64,000 nucleotides of DNA from Membranipora membranacea (taxonomy: Eukaryota > Bryozoa > Gymnolaemata > Cheilostomatida > Membraniporidae), in the NCBI GenBank assembly GCA_914767715.1, contig OU612069.1, positions 21,263,387-21,327,386 of the forward strand, given 5' to 3'. Position numbers and translations under genes: made by a program. The notes below the pieces were generated by a model. It had not been told where the DNA came from and did no database searches. It saw only the letters and a list, made by a program, of their open reading frames with translations. Below are positions 36,092 through 48,768 of the stretch, piece by piece; position 1 is the stretch's first letter; every line of letters starts with the position of its first letter.

Positions 36092-38434
36092 TGCAACTCT
36101 ATGTAATGTACAAACGTGTAAGAGTCCGGGTCCAGACAACATCACCGCAAAAATGCTCAAATGTGCTGCATCCACCCTAGCACAACCCCTGACACTGCTT
36201 TTTAATCGATCACTTCAGGAAGGTGTTATGCCTAGAGTTTGGAAAACAGCAGATATCAAACCTATTCCTAAGTGTGCAGAGGCATCAGATCCTAAAGATT
36301 TTAGGCCGATAGCCCTCACCTCGTCTGGTTATGAAACGACTCTCACCATTACTAGACGACCCCACCCAGTTTGCGTATAAGCCTGGTAGGTCTACTGAAG
36401 ATGCTCTAATCACTCTGACCGACTCGGTAACTGAACATCTTGATATGCATGCTAAAAATCGGGTCTGAGCTCTTTTTATAGACTTTTCTAGTGCTTTCAA
36501 CACCATATATCCTGCCACACTAAACAGCAAACTCGATAGCTACAACATCAATCCTAACATCATCAACTGGTTATATAACTTCCTTACAAATAGAACACAG
36601 CGAGTTATTACATCACTCAACACGTCAAAATCATTGAGCACTTCAACTGGAAGCCCTCAGGATTTCGTCATCAGCCCACTGCTATTCTCCTTTTAATGTT
36701 GTCGATATGCCATCATCAACAAGCAACATCAAACTAGTAAAATATGCAGACGACACTGTGATCATTGAATTGTTGACAGAAAACCAGCCATCTGAACTTC
36801 AAACAATGACTAATACCATCAACTCATGGTGCTGGGATAATGACCTAATACTCAATGCAAAGAAAACAAAAGAAATGGTCATGTGCAAAGCTAGGGATGA
36901 CCCAAGCTACCCACAACTTCTTGCCAACAATACTTCAATTGTAGCTAGGTAGGTAGAACAATTTACATACTTAGGCACCATTATTACCAACAAACTGGAT
37001 TTTACTCTGAACACCTTGAAAACTACAGCAAAAGCTCGCCAAAGGCTACATATAATCGCCAAGCTATACCATCTCGGTGTCACTGAGAAACTAATAACGA
37101 CCTGCTACAAGTCCTTCATAGAGTCAGTAATCACCTACCACCTGGTTGTGCTATATAGTCATCTGAGCGCAGACTCTAAGAAAAAGTTAAAATATGTGAT
37201 AAGAACTGCAGGTTACCTATCAGGCGAACTCACGTTCACACCCGTAGACGACCTTTACTCTAATATACTGAAAGTAAAGAGCCTCCGTATGATTGCCACC
37301 GAAGACGAACCACTACTCCGTCTTAACCAGCTGCTGTAAGGCAGATATCAATCAATCAAGATCCGCGTGCAGATCCGTGCCAAATTTTTTAGAGCAGAGT
37401 GTATCAAGTATCTAAATAGTGTCTTCAAAAAGTAATAGTATTATTTTTATGGTCTTATCATTTCATTTATTTTTACAGAATCAACAGTTTTACAGAGCAC
37501 CCTATAGAGACAGTTTTATTTCTCAGAGATTGAGACCGAATATAAACATACATACATACATACATACATACATACATACATACATACATACATACATACA
37601 TACATACATACATACATACATACATACATACATACATACATACATACATACATACATACATACATACATACATACATACATACATACATACATACATACA
37701 TACATACATACATACATACATACATACATACATACATACATACATACATACATACATACATACATACATACATACATACATACATACATACATACATACA
37801 TACATACATACATACATACATACATACATACATACATACATACATACATACATACATACATACATACATACATACATACATACATACATACATACATACA
37901 TACATACATACATACATACATACATACATACATACATACATACATACATACATACATACATACATACATACATACATACATACATACATACATACATACA
38001 TACATACATACATACATACATACATACATACATACATACATACATACATACATACATACATACATACATACATACATACATACATACATACATACATACA
38101 TACATACATACATACATACATACATACATACATACATACATACATACATACATACATACATACATACATACATACATACATACATACATACATACATACA
38201 TACATACATACATACATACATACATACATACATACATACATACATACATACATACATACATACATACATACATACATACATACATACATACATACATACA
38301 TACATACATACATACATACATACATACATACATACATACATACATACATACAACATACATACATACATACATACATACAACATACATACAACATACATAC
38401 TACATACATACAACATACATACTACATACATACT
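36092..38434 (+). mobile_element. 5'-truncated CR1/L2-like LINE with long (TACA)n tail, inserted in an exon
   Basis: The insertion splits an exon of the DUF6729-type gene: TGG TGT ACT before it and AAC ATT GGC after it join in frame. TACTA on both sides (36087-36091 and 38431-38435) is a short target duplication or microhomology. The element keeps reverse-transcriptase parts in order: SPGPDNITAKMLKCAA, WKTADIKPIPKCAEASDPKDFRPIALTS, LFIDFSSAFNTI, a damaged SPQDFVISPLLFS, YADDTVIIELL, then a thumb and tail ending near 37339. In-frame stops and frame changes inactivate it. There is no endonuclease, so the copy is 5'-truncated. Its 3' end runs into the tetranucleotide array, consistent with simple-repeat tails of some LINE groups. 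Confidence 0.8.
37547..38434. repeat. (CATA/TACA)n microsatellite, 806 bp perfect plus degenerate end
   Basis: Perfect tetranucleotide repetition runs from 37547 to about 38352 (about 200 units). An imperfect edge of CAACATA and CTACATA variants extends to 38434. It directly follows the LINE coding remains and ends at the insertion border. All open frames through it (Thr-Tyr-Ile-His or Met-Tyr-Val-Cys repeats) are artefacts. Confidence 0.97.
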
Positions 38435-41400
38435 AACATTGGCAATGAGTTCGGCCAGGTTCTCATCTCTGTTTTTACTGTAAACGAGGGAATTGGTTTG
38501 GAGCCACTGATAACAAGGATGGTTGAACGGTACGTTACACAGTTCCTGGTTGTACATATTGCGTATTTTAATATTGGTAATGTGGCTCAATGAAGATCTG
38601 TTTTTCTAGACAGCTTTTCTATCAATGATATCGTTCACTCTGCTTGATGTCTTAACAGTCACAGACAATTATCACACTGCTATATCAGCCTTTCTATTGT
38701 TTTTTTTCCAGTTACAAGAACGCTAGTGTTGCACCACCATTGGCCATCTATGTTGACAGAGGTTGCTGTAGAGACACTGACAATCCGACCCAGCTAACAG
38801 TATTATTCTCGCCATGGACGACTCCAGTCAGGCTTGATATATTCCACGATATGTACAGGTTCAGGTTCTGCTGTACAACTGAGGCCCATCCTCTCTATGG
38901 CGAGTTCATGGCAAGATTATCTAGTGCTACATTCGAATGGGAAACGGAAACGGAAATGCTATGTCTGATGACAAGGTACAATATGTGTTTTAAGTTCTTT
39001 TTTAAGTTTTTCATTTGTTCGACGAAAACATATGATACTGGACGACATATTAATGAAATTGCTACAACCCTGTTACCTAGCAATGCAACCAACACCAAAT
39101 AATCACTAGAATTACAACCCTTGTGTTATTGCACAATATTTAGCTGGCTCAACCATGCGTAAGCAAAACAGCTGTCAACTCCTCTGATTTTAAGCTGTAT
39201 TACTGTAACCTAAGCCGTATTTTGTTTGCAGATTATGTCACTTCTCACAAAGTCAGAGCTGCAGATGCACTGTCGACGAAGAACTCTCTCCGAGCAGGCC
39301 GTAACACTCAATATCGGTAGGTGTTATGTGTTGGATCTTATTTGCTCGTTGACGCATCTACATAATTGAACCATAATCTTGAAATAGTCAGTTTGATACG
39401 ATGTTGAGCCTTATATTGAATAGTTTGGCTTACTCTTTTAAAGCTATAGTTGGGCATGCCCATATTTGGTATCATTTTGAAGCTAATTATGCTCACTGGC
39501 AATCATTTAAATAGCCTATGGACACAGTTGAAACTACTAGCTTTGCTGGAAAAAAAATTCTGCTCAACTTTTCTCGACCGTTTAAGTTGTCCTCTCTTTA
39601 TCACTCTATAACATATATGTGTATAAAATGCTAAAAACTCAGAGCATTGTCTTCTGAAGTTATGAAAAATCTTTGAATAATACGTTTACTAGCATTCGCA
39701 TTCGCATTCGCAATATATTTTCATCTACGCAAATGTCATAATCCCAAAAGCGCCGCACCTTGTAATTTATTATTAACTTATTATGTTGATTGTAGAAAAT
39801 CTATTACGTACAATGTCGACCTTGACCGACTCTCTAGGATTGCCTCTCATTGACAAGAAAGCATGCAATGTAGTCTGGGAAAAACAGAGGAAACATGTAA
39901 AATGTATCATGGGTCCGTATGGTGTGGAGCTATATACTCCAACAGGTTCTCTGAAGAAGGGAAATGTGACCTTGACGGTTTACAGATGCGCTAGAGGTTC
40001 TTCATCATTAGAGTCCTTTCATCTACACCTGAACAGATTTGTGCCAGGTGAGCAAAAGTACATTGGATGAGTAAATAAGATGACATCTTTTAAACGCCAC
40101 AAACTAAAATTATCTACATCAATTTACGGTGCATCATTTCTGTCCGAGACATTTGTACTTAATCAATCTGCCAAAGCAAAATTCCAAAATTCATGGTCTA
40201 AGATATATTGATCCGACCTTATATTTTCAAGTTTATCACCAGTGACATCATGATGTATGTTACAGTTCCATGTAGACGTAAAGTATGCTCATTAGGTTGC
40301 GGCCTTGTAATTTACAATATCTCTCCTTTTTTGAATGGCAGGAAACACAGCAAGTGCTGCTCATATGCAGATGTATATGTTAGAAGGACTACATCGATGG
40401 AACCTAAACAGATTGCAGCAGCATCAGGAAGTAAAGTTTAACAGTTATGATACAAGGCTGAAACAGTTCATCACATCAACCAGTCAGGAGATCTTAGGGA
40501 ACAGTGTGATACCCGTACCACAGCTTCCAGCTCCCTATACAGGTTTGTATTCCCTTCTCTATATTGTGGATAACACCAGCTGCGTAGAAAGATCTGAGTG
40601 GGTAATAACACACGATCGTTGATCCCAGACAGAAACATAATGTTGCTGTGGGTACTTGTATTAGTGACACAATTGTTGATACACTACTCCTTGGCTTGCT
40701 GGCACCTTAGTAGCGTTAATCAGTTTTCCAAATATCTAGTGTTATTGAGCAATAAATTTTATGGCACTACGGAGAATACTCAAATGGCCACAGATTTTTT
40801 TTATTAAGAACTAGTGCAAATTTATTTATTTTATAATCACAGGTGAGCTCATCGGTATGGAGTACCTCCTTTCCCAGACTGGTAAACCTCTCGCTCAGCT
40901 GCATAGTGATACAGCCGTGGTTGTAGACGACCTCAATTTATCCGCTGTACATGATGAAGATGAAGGCTAGGTTGGCATGGATTCCACCCACGTCGATTTA
41001 GAATCTTTAACACTCCATATGGTTCTTGAGTCTGCACCCACAACAGCTCGAGTTAGCAAGAAACAAGCCAGCTCAGAAACAAAGTCACCACTGTTCCAGC
41101 TTCCTGCTATCTCTCCGGCGCCTCCTCCTAGTACAGCTTTACAGCTACTGTCAGCAGATGTTTCGGTTACGTCTCACACCTCCGATCGGTCAGCAGGACT
41201 TTCTGTCGTCAGCAGACCTCCTCCTAGTACAGCTTTACAGCTACAGTCAGCAGATGTCTCAGTTACATCTGACACCTCCGGTCGGTCAGCAGTTATAATT
41301 GTCAACCAACCACCTCTCAGGGCAGCTTTGCAGACAAAGCGCCAGCTTCCTGCTATCTCACAAGCACCTGTTGTATGTCAGTCCTCAACAGGAGACTTGG

Positions 41401-43152
41401 TGCTCTCACTAGATCCCGGACTCACCATGACCGACCTAATGCCTGAATATGAACATTCTGAACACTCATCTACAGATGTCACAGCTACCTCTCTCTCGAG
41501 TCAGTACAGTACAGCTTTACAGCCAATAGTTGTCTCTTCATCTCAGTCAGCAGTTACTGTAGCTAATCAGCCAGCAACGACAGATGTAAGTATATTTTAG
41601 TGTGATTCTTTTAGTGTTGCACTTGGATATAGTCTCTTAATCATTATTACCCATTTGACTGTTTTGTGTATGCAGTTACATTCTTATACTCATTGTTTTG
41701 GAGCAGGAGCTAGCTCGAATCCATTTTTTTAAAATTGATATAAATTGCAGGTTGAGCCATTGCTATAATTTGTTCGTCGGTGTCAACCATGCCACCTCTA
41801 CTTGAACCTGTAACATAATAAGTATCTTTCTTACACAAACATTTATTTTCCCGCAGGTGTATAGAGACGATCATGGTATTCCTGATTACAATCATGTCTG
41901 TAGCCTTGCAGACAAACTTGTTAGCGCAAATATCCTCTTATCTGTAAGCGATGTACTTCTCCTGAAAACACTCTCAGATGAGCTTATTCCCAGTGACAAG
42001 TGGCCAAAATTTAAGACTCCTGCCAAGTCACTGATCACTCAAAAGTTCAGAACTAGTCGAAAGAGCAGTGCTGTACCAGGTGTCGACAGTTCTAAAAGGA
42101 AATTGAATTGTTGCCTGTCAAGGACAGACTTTAAACTATGCCATGCTCTTGAAGCGGAACAAAAATATGTCCCTACAGTTACTAAACTGATTGCCAACTA
42201 TTTTGGCGGAAATTGTTTATTCTCACAGCATATCCAATTGGAGTTGTAAGCACTTTGTCTAGTATCGCTGCACATGCAAGTTCACTTCGATAACTAATGG
42301 TTAATTTGTTTGCAGATCTATGCTTGGAGCTGGAGTTCCTGCTCAATGGCCAAGCTGTAGCCAACTGGTTGAAGCCGTTGCAATCCGGCTCTGTAGCCAG
42401 TTCTTGAGCCCCCGTACCAGCAAGGGGCAATATCAACGGAGATTCGACACAGTAATAGAAAAGTATGGGCGGATTAGGGATGCAGTATTAGAACAGCCTT
42501 TCCTCATTGGCTCTGGAATTATTCTGCCGGAGCTCAACACTCATACTCTAAGGACCTGGTAAGTGTTCGGGTACAGCAATGGATCAATTACCCACAATGG
42601 CGTTTGGAGTTCCAGGAGTGCACCAGTCACAAAGCCAACTTCTTATTTGTAAACGGACATGTTTCATTCTTATGATAAGCTATTGTTGTTAACCATTTTT
42701 ATGATGTCTGATTACATTCCAACTGGGTAAACTTTCATTCTTGTTTTAGGCATGATTCTCGTGAGAAGCATCAGAATGTGAGAATGTTGGGTTCTGCAGC
42801 TCAGTTGCCGCCAAGGCACAGGATTGCATCAGGTCCCCTTCCGGCAGCAGTATCACGGCAGCCAATACTACCATCAACTGCAATCCAACTTACTTTTCAA
42901 CCAGTCGCTCCAGTGCAAAAAAATGCTCCAGTTGGTTGCGAGCGAAAGCAGTCCGCATGCTATCGCTCGGAGAAGCTCGACAAAGAGGATCCACTCTGCA
43001 AGCGTATTGTTAAGTATAGCTATTCATGTAAACACTGTGGTAACCCAAAGACGATACAACATGGTCATCGCCAACCTCGCTGTGGGCTATGGTATTGTCC
43101 GAAATTTGGGGATTTTGTGGCATGGAAAAAGAGCCAAGGCCTCGACAATTGA

Positions 43153-44360
43153 TAATGACGCAAATATTTTTGTGCATGACTAATGTGTATCAATTACGCA
43201 TTATTTATCTACCCGCATTTGGTGTCAGACCACACAAATAGTTTTGTGCATGTCTTATATGTATCAATCTACGCTGTTGCATTAACTATATATTTATATA
43301 TTTATATCCTCTGCATACTACATGAGTAATTTTGTATTTATATCCTCTGCATACTACATGAGTAATTTTGTGCTATATGCTAAGCACGCCAGTTGTTTCT
43401 ACATCCAGTCAGTTATCAGCACACACTGTAGCTAATCATACGTGGAATAAGTTCATTAGATGACATACCATGACATTTTCCTCGGTGCTCTGTAGAAATA
43501 GAAATTCATGGTTTGGTATTATTTTGCATTTATATTTTTCACATCTTGTATGAAAATCTTTGTGCATGTCTTATATGTATCAAACTACGCCGGTGTATTA
43601 ACTATATCCTGCATTTGGTTTCAAAACTACATGAATATTTTTGTGTATCTCTTATATGTATCAAACTACGCTGGTGTATTAACTATATCCTGCATTTGGT
43701 CTCAAAACTACATGAATATCTTTGTGCATCTCTTATATGTATCAAACTATACTGTCGCTGCATTTATATTTTTATATCCTCGGCAATTTTGTATGATTTG
43801 CTAAGCACGCCAGTTGTTTCTACAACCAGTCAGCCGGCAACGGTTTTCTTTTATGAAGCTACTATCAAACTGCATGAATATTTTGCTAAATTATGTATCT
43901 ACATTGGTGAAGCATTTATATTTTATGCGATAGATCTCAAACTGCATGAATCTCTTTGAGCTATATTCAATTTAAATATGTCAGCGCTGTCGCAACATTT
44001 ATATATATTTCTCAAGTGTTGTTACACATAGCTCTACCTGAGCTCAACTGCATACTTTTCAGTACATGCATTCACTTATATAGTACAAATAAGCATTAAA
44101 TGTTTCATGTGAAGTGTTATATTTTTCATGTTAAGTATTATTTTCACATAAGGTGTCATTACAAATAAAAAATTGTTGAGAAAACCATATCAAGAGGGGA
44201 ATCCCAATACTATTTATTTCATTGTCAAAAAGTGTGGTTAAATTGAATAGTTCTTTCATCTTTTCTCTTCTTTTTTTTCTTCTCTTTTTCTCTTCTTTTT
44301 CTTCTTCTCTTTTTCTCCTCCCCTCTTTATCCCCTCCTAGAGAAGGTTATGCCCCAGATT
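43153..44360. repeat. Minisatellite and pyrimidine-rich spacer
   Basis: An 81-bp unit, TGTGCATGTCTTATATGTAT onward, is clear from 43561 (next units at 43642 and 43723), with degenerate copies from about 43165 and outliers to about 43975. A 39-bp pair lies at about 43297-43375. A TTCTC-rich pyrimidine tract occupies about 44255-44340, immediately before the segmental duplication breakpoint. No gene seen. Confidence 0.75.
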
Positions 44361-44417
44361 GCTGCTCCAGAGTGACGTATACACCATTACAACTTCATGA
44401 CCTAAATTATTTTACAG

Positions 44418-46073
44418 TGTCGAGACCATTGTCTGCATCTAGAGCAGATGTTGACTTCAGCAGAGAGATCTAGTAGCTCAGAGTCTTCTCACTTCCCTGT
44501 TATTATCGGTAGCAGATGGTCAGCGAGCTCACTCATCACTTCCTGTGGTAGCGAGGCACAGATTCATTCTCCTCTGGGTATTGGTCCCGAGTTTGAAATC
44601 CAACCTCCCACTGTAAGTTCTTTCGCAGTCAAATTTTGCTCTCAGAAAGTACCATTTCACTGACTTAGGATTCAGGGCAAACACGTACCACAGTAACAGA
44701 CAATCCCCCTCCAACATTTGACTTGAAACTGAGATATACACTCACACATCTTGGAGAACTTTTAGTGTATAGAAGCACATAAAATGTTGCTGGTTCACAG
44801 TAATGAAAGGTATCCGCCCATTGTTGTTGTCCGGCGATTACATGTATATAATATAAATAGTGTAAGTTGTCCCAAGGAAATCGGTATGGTCCGTGAAAGA
44901 AAACAACATATAGATGATGACATCTACACAACCTTTGATATTGATTCAATGATGTGTATAACATACGTTGTCTGTTAAATTGTAGATGTGTTCATTTGAT
45001 GGCTCACTGATGAGTAATGCTACCACAATGAACCCTCCGACACCAACAGCGTTGTATAAAATGAAGCCAACTCGACTATCACCTGATGAGAGGCCGATTA
45101 TCCTACCTCCACACCAAAGAAACAGCAACAAGGCTAGCGTGACGACTTCAGACGGCTCATCTCAGATATTACTCCGTCGTATGTTCAGAGTGAGTTTTTA
45201 GATCCCTTATGTTTATGTTACAGTATGCTCTTATCATCAGGTAGTCGAGTTGTGGAGCTCTAGAAGATGTGATCTTTGCTCACACTGATATACCTTGTAG
45301 TAAAGTGTCTCCTGACCAGACGCTAGTAAAGCAGTCAGGATTTAGGTTCTCGATTCCTTCCCCCACCTCAACAACCATATTACATAGAGATACATATTTG
45401 CTGCAGAAAATACCAACAAAGCAAATCTGAAAAAATATTAACAGCAATCAACAGATCAGGAAAAGGATGAAGAAAAAACCTCTGAATCAATTCCTTTTCT
45501 ACAATGATGGTACCGACTCTTTGCAACATGTGTCCCCTTTCTGTACATATAAGATAAGACTGTTTATTGCAGATATAGGCTGGGCGTCTCAGTTACGTAG
45601 CGGTGCAGTGTGTGTTCAGTTTGATGATGGAAATCAGTTAACAGTATACTCACATAAGTCTGAGGTAACCCTTGTATACAGGAACGGTATAATATCCAGG
45701 TTAGACAATCTTCATCTATGTTTGTTGACTGGTATACAATTTGCTTCACCTTCTTTCAAACGACTTGACCTGCTGAAACTTATGTGTCATGAGCAGACAA
45801 CTTGACATGCAGATATCATCTGATAATGAGCAGACAAGTTTTCACCTGATTTTTTTTTATTCAAGGTCATGAAAGATTGTGCCTTTTCATAAACATACTG
45901 AGGCATTTATTTGACAACACTTAAAAAGAGAGCAACTTGACACATTATGTTCAACCGTTTGTAAGTTAATGATTGTTTTTATTTACAGATTTACTGAGAA
46001 CGACGCGATACCAGATATGGTGAGGGGTAAACTAGAGAGTTTAGTACATGTCTTCTCTACTCTATCATTGTGA
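44418..46073 (+). pseudogene. Truncated duplicate of PLK4 3' exons
   Basis: Four exons equivalent to the PLK4 end: 44418-44612, 44986-45178, 45573-45699 and 45989-46073 (TGA), plus the same tentative short exon ending near 45299. Each main exon has the same length as its parent and stays open, with few changes (ETQIHY to EAQIHS; HVVSTLS to HVFSTLS). The kinase domain and polo boxes 1 and 2 are absent because the duplication began in an intron. It may be silent, or could yield a polo-box-3-only product if a promoter were acquired. The donor after 45178 (GTATGT) is better than the parental one. Confidence 0.85.
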
Positions 46074-48768
46074 CTTACCGACTGACTGCTGAGGTACTGT
46101 GTTAAATACGCCCATGGTAGCATCATGTATAAGTTGTTATTACTCTATGTGTTCACTGTGACTGCCAACAAGGTTTGTGAGAGGCTCAGTTTCCCATCAA
46201 ACGCAGTCCTTTATCAACTTATAGATGTGACAGAGATTCTTAGCTGTAGATCAACTGTATGTTGTTCTTTCTTTATTATTGTTAACTTGTGAACCACTGC
46301 ATAGGTTATTTATCAACTTCCGTCCAGTTTGATTTAAATTTTTAATATTGTATATTTTCTTTTATGTCCTTAAAATAATTGCTTTTTTGCCAGCGTAGTG
46401 TTATTATTTATACTGAGGGTTTATCAGCCAATATGAGTTGAACCTTTACTGTAGGCTGGTACCCAGTTCGTTAGCTAACAGGCTAGAAAGTTTCATTGTT
46501 TGAAAACCGATCTCTTGGTTGGTCACCCTATCTTGGCAAATATCAACTGGGAGTTTAGGAAGAATTTATTTTTCGGTTAGACTGTAAGGGACTTATCTCA
46601 TTTTCCTCACTGACTCCCAAACTCTTATTGTGGTTGCCATGTACTTATCATTGAACCGTCCACTTCAAGCTTTTATAACTTATATGTAATTTGTTTATTT
46701 ATTATTAATATTTATGTTTGTTCTGTTTGTGGTAGGTCTGTATTTATTATCATTTAAATGATAATGCGGCATTTTTTATCGTGAAAATATTGCGCCCTTC
46801 ACATCTTTGTATTTCGTTACTATTATACCACTTCCATTTGCATGCAGATTGCATTTTCTCAATTTTAGTCCTCATATTTTAATTGTTCACTACTTATTTA
46901 CATCTAAGTTTTTTCTAAATGTAAACTATACTGTAATCAGCTATCCCTTCAAACCATGTACAAAGTCTTGAGTTGAAGATTTTATGTGATGTGTGATTAT
47001 TTTACCTCTTTTCGATTTTGAGTGTCTTTTGAACAAACTTTTCTGTTTCTGAAGAGTGTGTTTGTGATTTTATTGACTCATTTTTGCTGTTTGATTTCTG
47101 TCTATCACTGGCCAACAATACAACTTGAATCTTTGTATCTTAGAGGTCAGAGAAAGGAATATATTGGGATAGTTAGGCAGGAATTGACATCAACAAGTAG
47201 TTCACTCTTTGGTTTTCACTTATATGACGATTCCGAGGTGGGAAATTACGCCAAGTCCAAAACCCGGTAAAGTATTATACTCTAGGTCTAGCTTGATGCT
47301 GGTTATACCTGATATACCTGAATTTAGAGTGTTCTCCCCTTGGCCCCCATCGGTTTACCAGTAGGACAGCTGCAGGAAAATTGGATCTTACTTGATCTAA
47401 CTATACTCACTGGTCCCAATGATTTAATCTACTGGCCTTTTATTATTTGTGAATGTACCTAATATACAAATACTATAGTAAGCCAAGAGGCTAATAACAG
47501 ATAGTGACCAGATGTACATATACCTCTCCATCATGGACATACCTGTTATTGGTTATGAAAACATCTCCGTTAAACACGTAAGCTAAAATCTGTCAACACA
47601 GTTTGACTCGTAGTCAGGCCTGCATACGAAATGGGTGGGTGGGCCAAGGTGTACTGCATGTCCATGGTATCCTGTTGTGTTCATTTATTCTGATTCAGAG
47701 TAGGAGGTAGCTCAGTTGGTTAGAGTGCCTGCCTTCTAATGCGCATGCGTTGGAGGTCTCGGGGAATCCCGCTGCAGTGTATGACCTACATACTGGGCTC
47801 AAGTGATGCCCCAGGTGTGCACCAACCTACCTGCAAACTGACAGCAACTCGGTGCCAATGGCGCCCGCACTCTCAAGGCACCTTTATTTATCACCTTTTG
47901 GATAGAGACGGACTTGCGATTTAACCCACATTTAAACCCACATCTTATCCATGATGTTATATGTGAGTGTCCTTTTTGTAGAGTAGCTGCCCGTTTTCCA
48001 TGAGAGCGGGCAGGATACCATCATAAATGGTTTAGAGCATGTCATTTATGAAAATACTGTCTAAAACATTCGCCTGATTATCAGAGGAACTTATTTTTAA
48101 CCTTTCATATGGCTCAAATAGGGTTTAGTATGACCATAGATCCATGGGGACATCTGTGTGTCTGAATAGGTGTACATGCACTGTGACAACCCATTAGGCC
48201 TTATAAAATAACACAGAAGCTCGGGCAGAGGAGTATGGTCACCATCCATCCCAAACCAGCGGCGATTAATGGGGATGGTTAACTTAGTAAGGAGGATGGA
48301 TTTTAAAGGAAGGGTAATAAACAAAGCTCAAACTAAATAGTACTGATGAATACAAACACATCATAACTGAAATCTTGTGAATTTATTGTAGTTTTCAGTT
48401 TATCAATGATGACATTTTCCAATAGGATTTGCTTCACGATTCTAGAGTATATAATTACTAAAACCTTTAAGTAATGAGATAATTTGAACTACAATATTGA
48501 GTTTGTTTGGCTTGGGCAGGATTTCTTGAATTATAGCTGGGTTGAGTGTTGGAAATAAACACAAAAAAAAGTATTTGTCAATGAACAATTCACATTTCAA
48601 CATAGCCACAACACGACTAAAAAAATATTTCATAGTAATAATACGATCAAAAAAAAGATAATAAAATTTGTATGTACCATATGTAAACTAGCGCAGTCAT
48701 ATATATTATATAGTCCTTTCATAGCTGTCCATTAGTCCATTAGACAATTAGTTACAAACTTCTCATAA
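46074..48768. other. Intergenic region between duplicated genes
   Basis: Counterpart of 9305-11935. It lacks the parental PLK4 3' segment around 9439-9899 and has about 930 bp (47596-48535) where copy A has about 190 bp. The extra DNA contains a SINE-like head. Confidence 0.6.
47701..47945 (+). mobile_element. tRNA-derived SINE-like repeat
   Basis: The sequence opens with a perfect RNA polymerase III A-box core, TAGCTCAGTTGG, followed by a degenerate B-box region (GGAGGTCTCGGGGAATCCC). About 175 bp of unrelated body with a short T-rich and A-rich end follow. The anticodon arm and acceptor stem do not fold as a good tRNA, so it is a SINE head rather than a tRNA gene. Its right border is approximate. 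It is present only in duplication copy B. Confidence 0.55.

Larger units (their letters stand above)
26667..43152 (+). pseudogene. DUF6729-type multi-exon gene, broken by point lesions and two retroelement insertions
   Basis: Exons followed from ATG at 26667: 26667-26910, 27351-27537, 32493-32670, 32864-33028, 33280-33451, 33673 onward, about 35105-35256, 35410-35580, 36040-36091 continued at 38435-38529, 38712-38975, 39232-39316, 39796-40047, 40342-40542, 40843-41585, 41857-42098, 42316-42558 and 42750-43152. I recognise the family from memory by FFVWMPKRKWDVDLRCPD, DVDGFYYLATEYL, LKLDSTKK, ITKKLAGDAKGTSNW, HPLYGEFMARLSS, VYRCARGSSSLESFHLHL, AQWPSCSQLVEA and a C-terminal Cys/His segment (CKHCGNPKTIQHGH). 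The function is unknown to me. Lesions: in-frame stops at 26715, 33804 and 40968, another in the 35.1-kb exon, frame slips in the 27.35- and 35.4-kb exons, a lost donor after 42098 (GA instead of GT), and a LINE inside one exon. It is clearly non-functional as a whole. Confidence 0.75.

Noticed and set aside
37419-38590. Long open frames of 297-355 codons on both strands
   Set aside because: They are readings of the (TACA)n array (Thr-Tyr-Ile-His or Met-Tyr-Val-Cys repeats). A four-base repeat without stops is open in every frame it allows.
47701-47775. Functional tRNA gene
   Set aside because: Only the A box is intact; the T arm and acceptor stem do not form.
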